The notes beneath the pieces are model-generated. The model searched no databases, was not told where the DNA came from, and worked only from the letters and a program-made list of their open reading frames with translations. Shown piece after piece: positions 1 to 4,971 of a DNA stretch of 7,469 nucleotides; within the stretch, counting starts at the first letter, position 1, and every line of letters begins with the position of its first letter. Made by a program: the position numbers and the translations under genes. The DNA is from JAIYDJ01 sp031398695 (lineage in GTDB: Bacteria; Pseudomonadota; Alphaproteobacteria; Rhodobacterales; Rhodobacteraceae), in the NCBI GenBank assembly GCA_031398695.1, contig JANNNU010000240.1, forward strand, positions 1 through 7,469, given 5' to 3'.

Positions 1-2
1 GG

Positions 3-581
3 ATCACCGACGGGGCGGACAATGCCAACAACCGCTTTGCCGTGGCGGCCGAGGTGAACCGCGCACTGGGTGGGCCGGGGCCGTTCTGGGGGCGCCCGGC
101 CGCGCTGGACATGCCGGGCCTGCCGTTCACCAAGGCGGTCGATCATGCCGCGCTGTCGCTGTCGGAGTTTCGGTTGGTCGAACGGCTGGCCACCGGGGCA
201 AAGTCGGTCTGGCAACTGATGGGGGCGGGGTCGGTCGGGTCGCAAAGCCTGATGGGATTGCCGCTGGTGCATCAGCTGGCGCAGGACGGGGCGGCGGTCT
301 GGCCGTTCGACGATCACCCCTGCCGCGTGGTGGTGGCCGAGGTCTATCCCAGTCTGCTGGCGCGGGCGGTGGCGCGCGATCTGGCGCGGGCCGGGCCGGG
401 TTCGGTCAAGGACGAGGCGCAGGTGCGGCTCTTGGCGCTGGCGCTGTGGCGGCTTGGTCAATCGGGCGGGCTGGCGGCGTTGTGGCCGGTGCCGGACGGC
501 GTGGCGCGCACGGAAGAGGGGTGGATCCTGGGGGCCGGTCACGTGGCGATGCTAGAGGCGGCGCTGGAGGGTCCGGCTTGA
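3..581 (+). CDS. DUF429-like conserved protein, 3' part (5' end outside the window)
   Basis: The reading frame is open from the window edge, so the true start lies upstream; 192 residues are visible. Conserved-looking blocks are DNANNRF (visible residues 6-12), GPFWG (26-30), DMPGLP (36-41), WQLMGAGSVGSQ (70-81), WPFD (100-103), EVYPS (113-117) and KDEAQV (136-141). From memory these resemble an alphaproteobacterial family related to DUF429, predicted to have an RNase H-like fold; some databases carry it under the doubtful label 'molybdopterin guanine dinucleotide synthesis'. The acidic EVYPS and KDEAQ blocks would fit the carboxylates of such a fold, but the N-terminal motif needed to confirm this is missing here. 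No substrate can be named. The GTG at 42 is internal to the conserved frame and is not the start. The stop codon overlaps the start of the next gene, suggesting co-translation. Confidence 0.6.
   Translation: MTDGADNANNRFAVAAEVNRALGGPGPFWGRPAALDMPGLPFTKAVDHAALSLSEFRLVERLATGAKSVWQLMGAGSVGSQSLMGLPLVHQLAQDGAAVWPFDDHPCRVVVAEVYPSLLARAVARDLARAGPGSVKDEAQVRLLALALWRLGQSGGLAALWPVPDGVARTEEGWILGAGHVAMLEAALEGPA
566..570 (+). promoter_or_regulatory. Ribosome binding site that decides a TTG start
   Basis: GGAGG lies inside the 3' end of the DUF429-like gene, 7 bases before the TTG at 578. It is the only good Shine-Dalgarno sequence placed for this frame. The alternative GTG at 587 would be 16 bases away, so TTG is preferred. 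The resulting TTGA overlap couples the two genes. Confidence 0.6.
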
Positions 582-1162
582 GCGTCGTGATCATCCAGGG
601 CCTGCCGGACGATCTGCGCGCCGCCGCCGTGCAGCTGTACTGGCAGGCGTTTGGCGGCAAGCTGGGCACCGTCATGGGCCCCGAGTCGCGGGCGCTGCAG
701 TTTCTGGACCGGTCGATCCGCGCCGATCATGCCTTTGTCGCCATCGAGGACGGGCGGCTGTTGGGCATGGTCGGGTTCAAGACGCCGCAGGGCAGTTTCG
801 CGGGCGGCGCGATGGCCGATCTGGTGGCGGTCTACGGCTGGTTCGGGGCTGCGTGGCGGGCGGGCCTGCTGGAACTCTTGAACCGCGAGGTGGACAACGA
901 GCGGTTCTTGCTGGACGGCATCTGTGTGGCGTCGCACGCCCGCAGCCGGGGCATCGGTGCCGCCTTGCTCGCCGCGATCGAGGCCGTGGCGCGGCGGCGG
1001 GGCTACACCGCAGTGCGGCTGGATGTGATCGGCGAAAACTGGCGGGCGCGGGCGTTGTACGAACGGCAGGGGTTCGTCGTGCAGCGGACGGACCGGTTGG
1101 GCCTGCTGCGCCACGTGTTCGGGTTCGCCTCGTCGCTGACGATGGTCAAACCGGTCGGCTAG
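578..1162 (+). CDS. GNAT family N-acetyltransferase
   Basis: Predicted cytosolic acetyl-CoA-dependent acyltransferase of 194 residues, with unknown acceptor. The acetyl-CoA pyrophosphate-binding motif A is seen as R122-x-x-G125-x-G127 (ARSRGIGAAL) after the beta-strand FLLDGICVA (110-118). Motif B follows as N154 with ARALYERQGF (157-166), the usual pattern of this superfamily, with Y161 in the place of the common catalytic tyrosine. An insertion-like stretch at about 75-105, VYGWFGAAWRAGLLELL, is hydrophobic and less typical. The TTG start is chosen because GGAGG sits 7 bases upstream and homology-like sequence begins directly after it; the frame is open further upstream to 446, but that part is an out-of-frame reading of the preceding gene. 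It overlaps that gene by 4 bases (TTGA) and ends 7 bases from the convergent DUF6455 gene. Family assignment is firm; the substrate is not. Confidence 0.88.
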   Translation: MSVVIIQGLPDDLRAAAVQLYWQAFGGKLGTVMGPESRALQFLDRSIRADHAFVAIEDGRLLGMVGFKTPQGSFAGGAMADLVAVYGWFGAAWRAGLLELLNREVDNERFLLDGICVASHARSRGIGAALLAAIEAVARRRGYTAVRLDVIGENWRARALYERQGFVVQRTDRLGLLRHVFGFASSLTMVKPVG

Positions 1163-1169
1163 CGCTGGA

Positions 1170-1403
1170 TCAGAACCGCAGCGACACCAGATCGGCCCGG
1201 TTGGAGCAGGCTTGGGTCGGCGGGGTCATCGCGGTGGCGCGGCAGCTGGATTGCCCGCAGGCTGCGCAGGCTGACACCAGCCGGTCCAGATCGCGCCGGG
1301 TCAACCAGCCGTCGAACATCGCGCGCGGCAGATCGACGCCCAGACTGCGGGCCATGAGCCGGGTGCGGCTCCAGGCGTGCGGTGCGGTTGGATAGGTGTT
1401 CAT
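1170..1403 (-). CDS. DUF6455-type small cysteine protein
   Basis: A 77-residue soluble protein starting MNTYPTAPHAW. It matches from memory the DUF6455 family, common in Rhodobacterales and without a known function. The N-terminal half (RTRLMARSLGVDLPRAM, DGWLTRRDLDRLV) looks like two or three helices. The C-terminal half has four cysteines, C46, C49, C54 and C66 (C-x2-C-x4-C-x11-C), which could bind zinc or an iron-sulfur cluster or be redox active; that is inference. The ATG at 1403 is chosen because GAGG (1411-1414) stands 7 bases upstream; the frame is open to 1475, but this would place the start inside the FNR-type box at 1462-1475, so the longer form is unlikely. The gene is probably transcribed alone from the class II FNR-type promoter just upstream, implying induction at low oxygen. 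It faces the GNAT gene tail to tail. Confidence 0.8.
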   Translation of the reverse strand: MNTYPTAPHAWSRTRLMARSLGVDLPRAMFDGWLTRRDLDRLVSACAACGQSSCRATAMTPPTQACSNRADLVSLRF

Positions 1404-1433
1404 GGCGCGGCCTCGTTTCCCGTTACTGGCCCG

Positions 1434-1439
1434 AGTGTC
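1434..1439 (-). promoter_or_regulatory. Candidate -10 element of the DUF6455 promoter
   Basis: Read on the minus strand the hexamer is GACACT. It keeps the two most important -10 positions (A2 and T6) of TATAAT. It lies exactly 22 bases from the inner edge of the FNR-type box, the spacing expected when that box is centred at -41.5. Transcription would start near 1427, giving a 5' leader of about 24 bases that holds the GAGG ribosome site. Confidence 0.45.
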
Positions 1440-1461
1440 GGACTGGCGGGGCGGGGCTGCC

Positions 1462-1475
1462 TTGATCCAGATCAA
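1462..1475 (-). promoter_or_regulatory. FNR/FnrL-type operator (perfect palindrome)
   Basis: The sequence TTGATCCAGATCAA matches TTGAT-N4-ATCAA exactly in both half-sites. This is the consensus of FNR-type oxygen sensors, called FnrL in Rhodobacter; Dnr/NnrR-type nitric-oxide regulators of the same superfamily recognise similar TTG-N8-CAA sites, so the actual regulator is not settled. The box centre is 65 bases from the ATG of the DUF6455 gene. The site lies between the stop of the M48 protease and that ATG. The only gene start it can serve nearby is the DUF6455 gene, since the other direction runs into the 3' end of the protease gene. Confidence 0.82.
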
Positions 1476-1526
1476 GCCGGGGGAATTGGTTGCACCGGTC
1501 AGGCGGGCGGCCGGGAGGGCGGGGGG

Positions 1527-2219
1527 TCAGTTTTCCGCCAGCAGGCGCGCCTGCACCGCGCGCACCAGCGCCTTGCGTTCGGCGTTGGCGGGATGCGTTC
1601 CCAAAAACCGGTTGCCGGGGTCGGGCAGGCGGTCGAAGAACGCCGAGCCGCGCACCGCGTCGAACCCCGCGCGCAGGGCGATCTCGGTGCCGAGGGCATC
1701 CGCCTGCAGCTCGAAATCGCGCGAGAACCGGCGCGCGCCCAGTTCGGCGCCGATCCGGCCGGCCCGCGCGATCTCGGGTTCGGGCAGGCCCTGCGCCGTG
1801 GCGAGGATCGTTCCCAACAGCGCGCCCGACATAGCCGCCTGTTCGCGCTGCGGGATATGACCCAAAATGTGGTGCGCGGCTTCGTGCCCGACGACGAAGG
1901 CCAGCTCGTCCGCGTTGCGCGCCAAAGCGATCAGCGGCGCGTTGAAGCCCAGGATCGGGCGGCCGGCGCGGTCCACGGTCTGGAACGCGTTGGGTGGCTG
2001 GTCGGTGCGGGTGTCGATCAGCATTCGGAAGTTGCAGGTGCGCACGGCGCCCCGCGCGCGGCACAGCGATTCGGCCACAGGCTCGATCCGCGACGCGATT
2101 TCGGCAAAGCTGATGTCGTCTTCGCCCGACGGCGAGGCGAGCAGTTTTTGCACGTCGGGCGGTGGCGGAAGGCTGCAGGCCGCAAGCAGAAGGGTCGCGA
2201 TCAGGGCGAGGCGGCGCAT
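1527..2219 (-). CDS. M48-family metalloprotease, predicted lipoprotein
   Basis: A 230-residue secreted zinc protease, probably anchored to a membrane facing the periplasm. The N-terminus MRRLALIATLLLAAC is a lipoprotein signal peptide with lipobox LAAC and acylated C15. The zinc-binding motif HEAAH is at 112-116, and the downstream FELQAD block (169-174) supplies the third ligand E170, as in M48 proteases (E-x-x-A-D). A THP-x-x-x-ER block (208-214) is also typical of this family. Two further cysteines (C53, C62) could form a disulfide. No TPR or LysM domain is present, so it is a short single-domain member, similar in plan to the periplasmic quality-control proteases BepA and LoiP but shorter than BepA. 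The ATG at 2219 is chosen because GGAGAG (2225-2230) is 5 bases upstream and the signal peptide begins there; the frame is open to 2270. Substrates are unknown. Confidence 0.9.
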   Translation of the reverse strand: MRRLALIATLLLAACSLPPPPDVQKLLASPSGEDDISFAEIASRIEPVAESLCRARGAVRTCNFRMLIDTRTDQPPNAFQTVDRAGRPILGFNAPLIALARNADELAFVVGHEAAHHILGHIPQREQAAMSGALLGTILATAQGLPEPEIARAGRIGAELGARRFSRDFELQADALGTEIALRAGFDAVRGSAFFDRLPDPGNRFLGTHPANAERKALVRAVQARLLAEN

Positions 2220-2266
2220 CACGGCTCTCCGGTCGGTTCGGCGGGGGGCGGGTTTTGCGACACATA

Positions 2267-2340
2267 GCAAAGCGCGGGCGGCGAACCAGCCCCTTCACGC
2301 GATGGTGCGCGGGATTTGCGGCGGGGGCTGCGCGCTTTGC
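2267..2340. repeat. 10-bp perfect inverted repeat in a divergent intergenic region
   Basis: GCAAAGCGCG at 2267-2276 is matched by its exact reverse complement CGCGCTTTGC at 2331-2340, with 54 bases between the arms. It lies between the divergently transcribed M48 protease gene and the 79-residue unknown gene. The arm centres are 64 bases apart, about six helical turns. It could be a pair of operator half-sites or simply chance in GC-rich DNA. Otherwise the region 2220-2378 holds only the ribosome site of the protease gene and the promoter of the small gene. Confidence 0.45.
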
Positions 2341-2342
2341 GG

Positions 2343-2372
2343 TTGCCGGGGGGGCGCTGCGCCCGCTAGACT
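2343..2372 (+). promoter_or_regulatory. Candidate housekeeping promoter giving a leaderless transcript
   Basis: A -35-like TTGCCG (2343-2348) is followed after 18 bases by the -10-like TAGACT (2367-2372). The -10 context GCTAGA resembles the alphaproteobacterial housekeeping pattern GCTANA. The start of transcription would fall at about 2378-2380, on or beside the ATG at 2379. No Shine-Dalgarno sequence is present before that ATG, consistent with leaderless translation. Confidence 0.4.
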
Positions 2373-2378
2373 GCGGTG

Positions 2379-2618
2379 ATGTTTACCATCGAGCATCAAT
2401 TCGACGCGACTGTCATCACGCTGGTGGATGAAGGATCGGCGACGTTGCACGAGGATGTGACCATCGAGGCGTTCGAGGATTGCGTCGTCATCCAGCAGGT
2501 GGACCCGCGCACCGACGAGGCGATGCGGATCACTCTGTCGATGGTGCAGATCGCCGATCTGGCCGCGGCGCTGAACCTGCCGGAGGGCAGCTACCGGATC
2601 GAGCGGGCGAAGCGGTAG
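2379..2618 (+). CDS. Small conserved-looking protein of unknown function
   Basis: A 79-residue acidic, soluble protein that I do not recognise. The sequence alternates strand-like segments (MFTIEHQFDATVITLVDE, EDVTIEAFEDCVVIQQ, MRITLSMVQIADLAAAL, GSYRIER), suggesting a small beta-rich domain. One cysteine (C35) is present; there is no signal peptide, membrane helix or DNA-binding motif. Codon use is the same strongly GC-ending pattern as its neighbours, which supports it being real. The ATG at 2379 follows a GTG at 2376; either could start, and neither has a Shine-Dalgarno sequence, which fits the leaderless promoter proposed upstream. A compact hairpin begins 2 bases after the TAG stop, so it is probably a single-gene transcript. 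Confidence 0.7.
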   Translation: MFTIEHQFDATVITLVDEGSATLHEDVTIEAFEDCVVIQQVDPRTDEAMRITLSMVQIADLAAALNLPEGSYRIERAKR

Positions 2619-2619
2619 C

Positions 2620-2651
2620 GGCGTCGCGCCGTCGCCTGCGACATCGACGCC
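2620..2651 (+). terminator. Hairpin directly after the small gene, possible terminator
   Basis: An outer stem GGCGTCG (2620-2626) pairs with CGACGCC (2645-2651). Inside it GTCG (2631-2634) pairs with CGAC (2639-2642) around a four-base loop. It starts 2 bases after the stop codon. There is no T-rich tract, so it may be a weak terminator or a 3' stabilising stem. The remaining gap to 2783 shows only a TTGACG (2733-2738) without a convincing -10, and the ribosome site of the next gene. Confidence 0.4.
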
Positions 2652-2783
2652 GTGCCGACTGCGATCGACGTATCCGATGATTTGCCGTGCGGTCGCGACC
2701 CGCATTGGCCCGACAAGGCCGACGGGCCGGGCTTGACGGGTGCACGGGTTTCGCCCACCAAGCGCGTGCAACAGGAGACTGCG

Positions 2784-3422
2784 ATGGCCGTGCAATCCAA
2801 TCCCGCCGCGTTCGATTTTCTGGCCCGCCGCCAGTCCCGCCCGGCCAAGCTGATGACCGGCCCGGTTCCGGACCGCGCGGCGCTGCTGGAGATCATGCGG
2901 GTGGCCGTGCGGGTGCCCGACCATGGCAAGCTGGAGCCGTGGCGGCTGGTCGTGGTGGACCGCACCGATATGGCGCGGCTGGCGGATCTTGCCGAGGCGC
3001 GGGCGCTCGCCTTGGGGGCGGATGGCGAAAAGACCGCAAAGGGGCGCGGGCAGTTCGACAACGGGCAGTTGGCGGTGGTCGTGATCGCGTCGCCCAAGCC
3101 GTCGGACAAGGTGCCGGTGATCGAGCAGGTGCTGTCGGCGGGGGCAATGTGCTTTGGTCTGGTGGCGGCGGCCGAGGCGGCGGGCTGGGCGTCGTGCTGG
3201 CTGTCGGGCTGGCCGAGCCATGACCCTGTGTTCACCGCGGCGGCATTCGGATGCGGGCCGCACGAAACGGTGGCCGGGATCGTGCACATCGCGACGTTCG
3301 ACGGCGTGATGACCGACCGCGCGCGCCCGGACCTTTCCGCCGTGGTGCAGTGGGGCCTGCCTGCCCCCGGGACCGCGCCCGCATCGGCGGGCGCCGTCCG
3401 TGCGCGCAGAGGTGTGTCGTGA
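2784..3422 (+). CDS. YdjA-like nitroreductase family flavoprotein
   Basis: A 212-residue cytosolic FMN-dependent oxidoreductase of the nitroreductase fold, closest in pattern to E. coli YdjA. The RRQSRP segment (15-20) is the N-terminal FMN-phosphate region, APDH-type VPDHGKLEPWRLVVV (44-58) is the characteristic second block, and the region with EQVLSAGAMCFGLVAAAEAAGWASCWLSG (about 114-142) is the conserved helix and FMN contact. AAFGCGPHETVAGIVHIAT (153-171) matches the usual GxxxxxxVAGFxxIGT-like end. The last 20 residues (PAPGTAPASAGAVRARRGVS) are a low-complexity tail beyond the domain. The ATG at 2784 is preceded by AGGAGA (2773-2778), 6 bases upstream; the frame extends back to 2652 without a comparable ribosome site. 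The stop overlaps the GTG of the EI24-type gene by 4 bases (GTGA), so the two are likely co-translated. The natural electron acceptor is unknown. Confidence 0.88.
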   Translation: MAVQSNPAAFDFLARRQSRPAKLMTGPVPDRAALLEIMRVAVRVPDHGKLEPWRLVVVDRTDMARLADLAEARALALGADGEKTAKGRGQFDNGQLAVVVIASPKPSDKVPVIEQVLSAGAMCFGLVAAAEAAGWASCWLSGWPSHDPVFTAAAFGCGPHETVAGIVHIATFDGVMTDRARPDLSAVVQWGLPAPGTAPASAGAVRARRGVS

Positions 3423-4111
3423 TCCTTGGCGATTTCGCCCGCGCGCTGGGGCAGTTGGGCGATGCGCGGTTCTTGCGCGTCGTGCTGTGGGGGGTGTTGC
3501 TGACGCTGGTGCTGCTGGGGGCGGTGACGGCGGCGGTTCTGGGGCTGGTCAACATGCTGGTGCCGGACAGCTTCACCCTGCCGTGGATCGGTCAGGTCGG
3601 CGGGGTGGACGTGGCGGCCAGCTGGGCCTTCGGTCTGGCGATGCTGCTGTTGTCGATGGTGCTGATGGTGCCGGTCGCCTCGGCGTGCACCGGGTTGTTT
3701 CTGGAAACGGTCGTCGATGCGGTGGAGGAGCGGCACTATCCGGCCTTGCCGCCGATCACCCCGTTGTCGCTGTGGGATGTCGCGGTGGACAGCGTCAACT
3801 TTGCCGGGCTGGTCATCGCGGTCAACGTGCTGGCGCTGGTGGTCTATGCCTTTTCGGGGCCGTTCGCGCCGATGGTGTTCTGGTCGGTGAACGGGTTTCT
3901 GCTGGGACGCGAGTATTTCACGCTGGTCTCCCAACGGCGGCTGGGGCGCGACGCCGCAAAGGCGCTGCGCCAGCGGCATGCCGGCACGGTGTGGGTGGCC
4001 GGGGTGATGATGGCGGTGCCGCTGTCGGTGCCGCTGGTCAACCTGTTCGTGCCGGTGCTGGGGGTCGCGACGTTTACCCACCTTTATCAGCGGCTTGCGG
4101 CGCGGGGATAA
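3419..4111 (+). CDS. EI24/CysZ-like integral membrane protein
   Basis: A 230-residue inner membrane protein with four clear hydrophobic segments, at about 20-45, 67-92, 127-146 and 190-215, and a fairly hydrophobic stretch at 148-163 that may be re-entrant. The block NGFLLGREYFTLVSQRRLG (158-176) is typical of the EI24 family (PF07264), which includes the sulfate transporter CysZ. The usual annotation is 'EI24 domain-containing protein'; sulfate transport cannot be claimed from sequence, as no sulfur genes are nearby. The GTG at 3419 is chosen because AGAGG (3408-3412) lies 6 bases upstream and the start overlaps the stop of the nitroreductase (GTGA), indicating translational coupling. The gene ends 3 bases from the stop of the convergent DUF1467 gene, with no clear terminator between them. 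Confidence 0.82.
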   Translation: MILGDFARALGQLGDARFLRVVLWGVLLTLVLLGAVTAAVLGLVNMLVPDSFTLPWIGQVGGVDVAASWAFGLAMLLLSMVLMVPVASACTGLFLETVVDAVEERHYPALPPITPLSLWDVAVDSVNFAGLVIAVNVLALVVYAFSGPFAPMVFWSVNGFLLGREYFTLVSQRRLGRDAAKALRQRHAGTVWVAGVMMAVPLSVPLVNLFVPVLGVATFTHLYQRLAARG

Positions 4112-4114
4112 GGC

Positions 4115-4393
4115 TCAGGGCGCGGGGGCGTCCATCCAGCCCAGGAAGTCGATGTCGCGGATCGTCAGCCCGCCCCAGACGATGACGCTTGCCATCACTG
4201 CAAACAGCACGGCGGCGATGATCGTGGTCAGGCGCGCCTTGGCCTTGATCTGCGCATCGGCGGGCGCGCTGCGAGGGGTGCCCGGCTCGATGCTGCCCGC
4301 ATCGGCCTGACTGACAAACTGCATCGGCAGCACGCAGAAGAACACCATGAACCAGGTCACGGAAAACAGCACGATGGCGGCGGTGATGGTCAT
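4115..4393 (-). CDS. DUF1467-type small membrane protein
   Basis: A 92-residue protein with two transmembrane helices, at about 3-25 (TAAIVLFSVTWFMVFFCVLP) and 54-75 (RLTTIIAAVLFAVMASVIVW). The loop between them carries QFVSQADAGSIEPGTPRSAP and a lysine-rich KAKARL before helix 2. This pattern matches DUF1467, an alphaproteobacterial family of unknown function. Its ATG overlaps the stop of the methylmalonyl-CoA epimerase gene as ATGA, so it is translated from the same message. I recall this pairing recurring in Rhodobacterales, but the reason is unknown; the protein is not expected to take part in the epimerase reaction. No independent ribosome site is evident beyond the coupling. Confidence 0.82.
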   Translation of the reverse strand: MTITAAIVLFSVTWFMVFFCVLPMQFVSQADAGSIEPGTPRSAPADAQIKAKARLTTIIAAVLFAVMASVIVWGGLTIRDIDFLGWMDAPAP

Positions 4394-4794
4394 GCCTGTT
4401 CCAGCTCCAGCAGGGTTCCGGTGAAATCCTTGGGGTGCAAGAACAGAACGGGCTTGCCATGCGCGCCGATCTTTGGCTCGCCGGACCCCAGCACGCGCGC
4501 GCCATGGCTGCGCAGATGGTCGCGGGCCGCAAGGATGTCGTCCACCTCGTAGCAGATGTGGTGGATGCCGCCCGAGGGGTTCTTTTCCAGGAACGCGGTG
4601 ATCGGGCTGGCATCGCCCAGGGGCGTCAGCAGTTCGATCTTGGTGTTGGGCAGGGTGATGAACACAACCCTGACGCCGTGGTCGGGTTCGTCCTGCGCCG
4701 GGCCGACCGTTGCCCCCAGCGTGTCGCGATACTGTGCTGCGGCGGCGGCGAGGTCCGGCACCGCGATGGCCACGTGGTTGAGGCGTCCGATCAT
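4390..4794 (-). CDS. mce: Methylmalonyl-CoA epimerase
   Basis: A 134-residue cytosolic metalloenzyme of the vicinal-oxygen-chelate (glyoxalase) fold that interconverts (2R)- and (2S)-methylmalonyl-CoA. In this bacterial group it serves both propionyl-CoA assimilation and the ethylmalonyl-CoA pathway for acetyl-CoA assimilation, where the enzyme also acts on ethylmalonyl-CoA. The full family pattern is visible: LNHVAIAVPDL at 5-15 with metal ligand H7, the IELLTPLG strand (53-60) with E54 at the usual second-ligand position (Gln in the Propionibacterium enzyme), GIHHICYEVDDI (76-87) with ligand H79, and PKDFTGTLLELEQ (121-133) with E130 as the fourth ligand. Length is normal. The ATG at 4794 is supported by AGGAG (4802-4806) 7 bases upstream. 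A weak TTGCCC-N17-CATACC (minus strand, 4842-4814) might be its promoter, although it leaves only a very short leader. It is co-translated with the downstream DUF1467 gene. Confidence 0.93.
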   Translation of the reverse strand: MIGRLNHVAIAVPDLAAAAAQYRDTLGATVGPAQDEPDHGVRVVFITLPNTKIELLTPLGDASPITAFLEKNPSGGIHHICYEVDDILAARDHLRSHGARVLGSGEPKIGAHGKPVLFLHPKDFTGTLLELEQA

Positions 4795-4912
4795 GGCGGT
4801 TCTCCTTTCGCCCGGTATGGGATGCGCGGTCCGGCCGGGCAAGAGGTGCGACGATCAATTTCGCCCGCGGCGCGGTTTGCCGCAGACAAATTCGTGCGGG
4901 GCGGCGGTGGTC

Positions 4913-4927
4913 TTAACCTCGTATTAG
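4913..4927 (+). promoter_or_regulatory. Candidate CtrA-binding site upstream of the response regulator
   Basis: TTAA-CCTCGTA-TTAG matches the CtrA consensus TTAA-N7-TTAA at 7 of 8 fixed positions with the exact spacing. It stands out as an AT-rich patch in a very GC-rich region. The site ends 44 bases before the ATG of the response regulator, where it could overlap the -35 region of its promoter. No confident -10 was found. The same region also drives the divergent epimerase gene, so it could act on either side. Confidence 0.45.
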
Positions 4928-4971
4928 CCAATTTGCGCGCAAGCTCGGTCCATCCCGGTCAGGAGTATGCC

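Noticed and set aside
446..577. Upstream open extension of the first GNAT frame.
   Set aside because: It is the shifted reading of the DUF429-like gene, rich in Gly/Arg, and the ribosome site GGAGG favours the TTG at 578.
1377..2267. A 296-residue open frame on the plus strand.
   Set aside because: It lies antisense to the M48 protease, which has a signal peptide, HEAAH motif and ribosome site; the antisense product has shadow-like Arg/Gln/His/Gly composition.
2733..2738. TTGACG as a -35 for the nitroreductase gene.
   Set aside because: No acceptable -10 stands 16-18 bases downstream; only CACCAA is found there.
2591..4081. A 496-residue open frame on the minus strand, the longest in the window.
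   Set aside because: It is antisense to the nitroreductase and EI24-type genes, and its product is a His/Arg/Gln-rich shadow with no domain; such long frames are common opposite high-GC genes.
4854..4858. ATCAA as a possible FNR half-site upstream of the epimerase gene.
   Set aside because: The matching TTGAT half at the required 4-base spacing is missing, so it is not a usable box.
4967..4969. An ATG just before the response regulator start.
   Set aside because: It is out of frame with the receiver domain and only 1 base from the AGGAG ribosome site.
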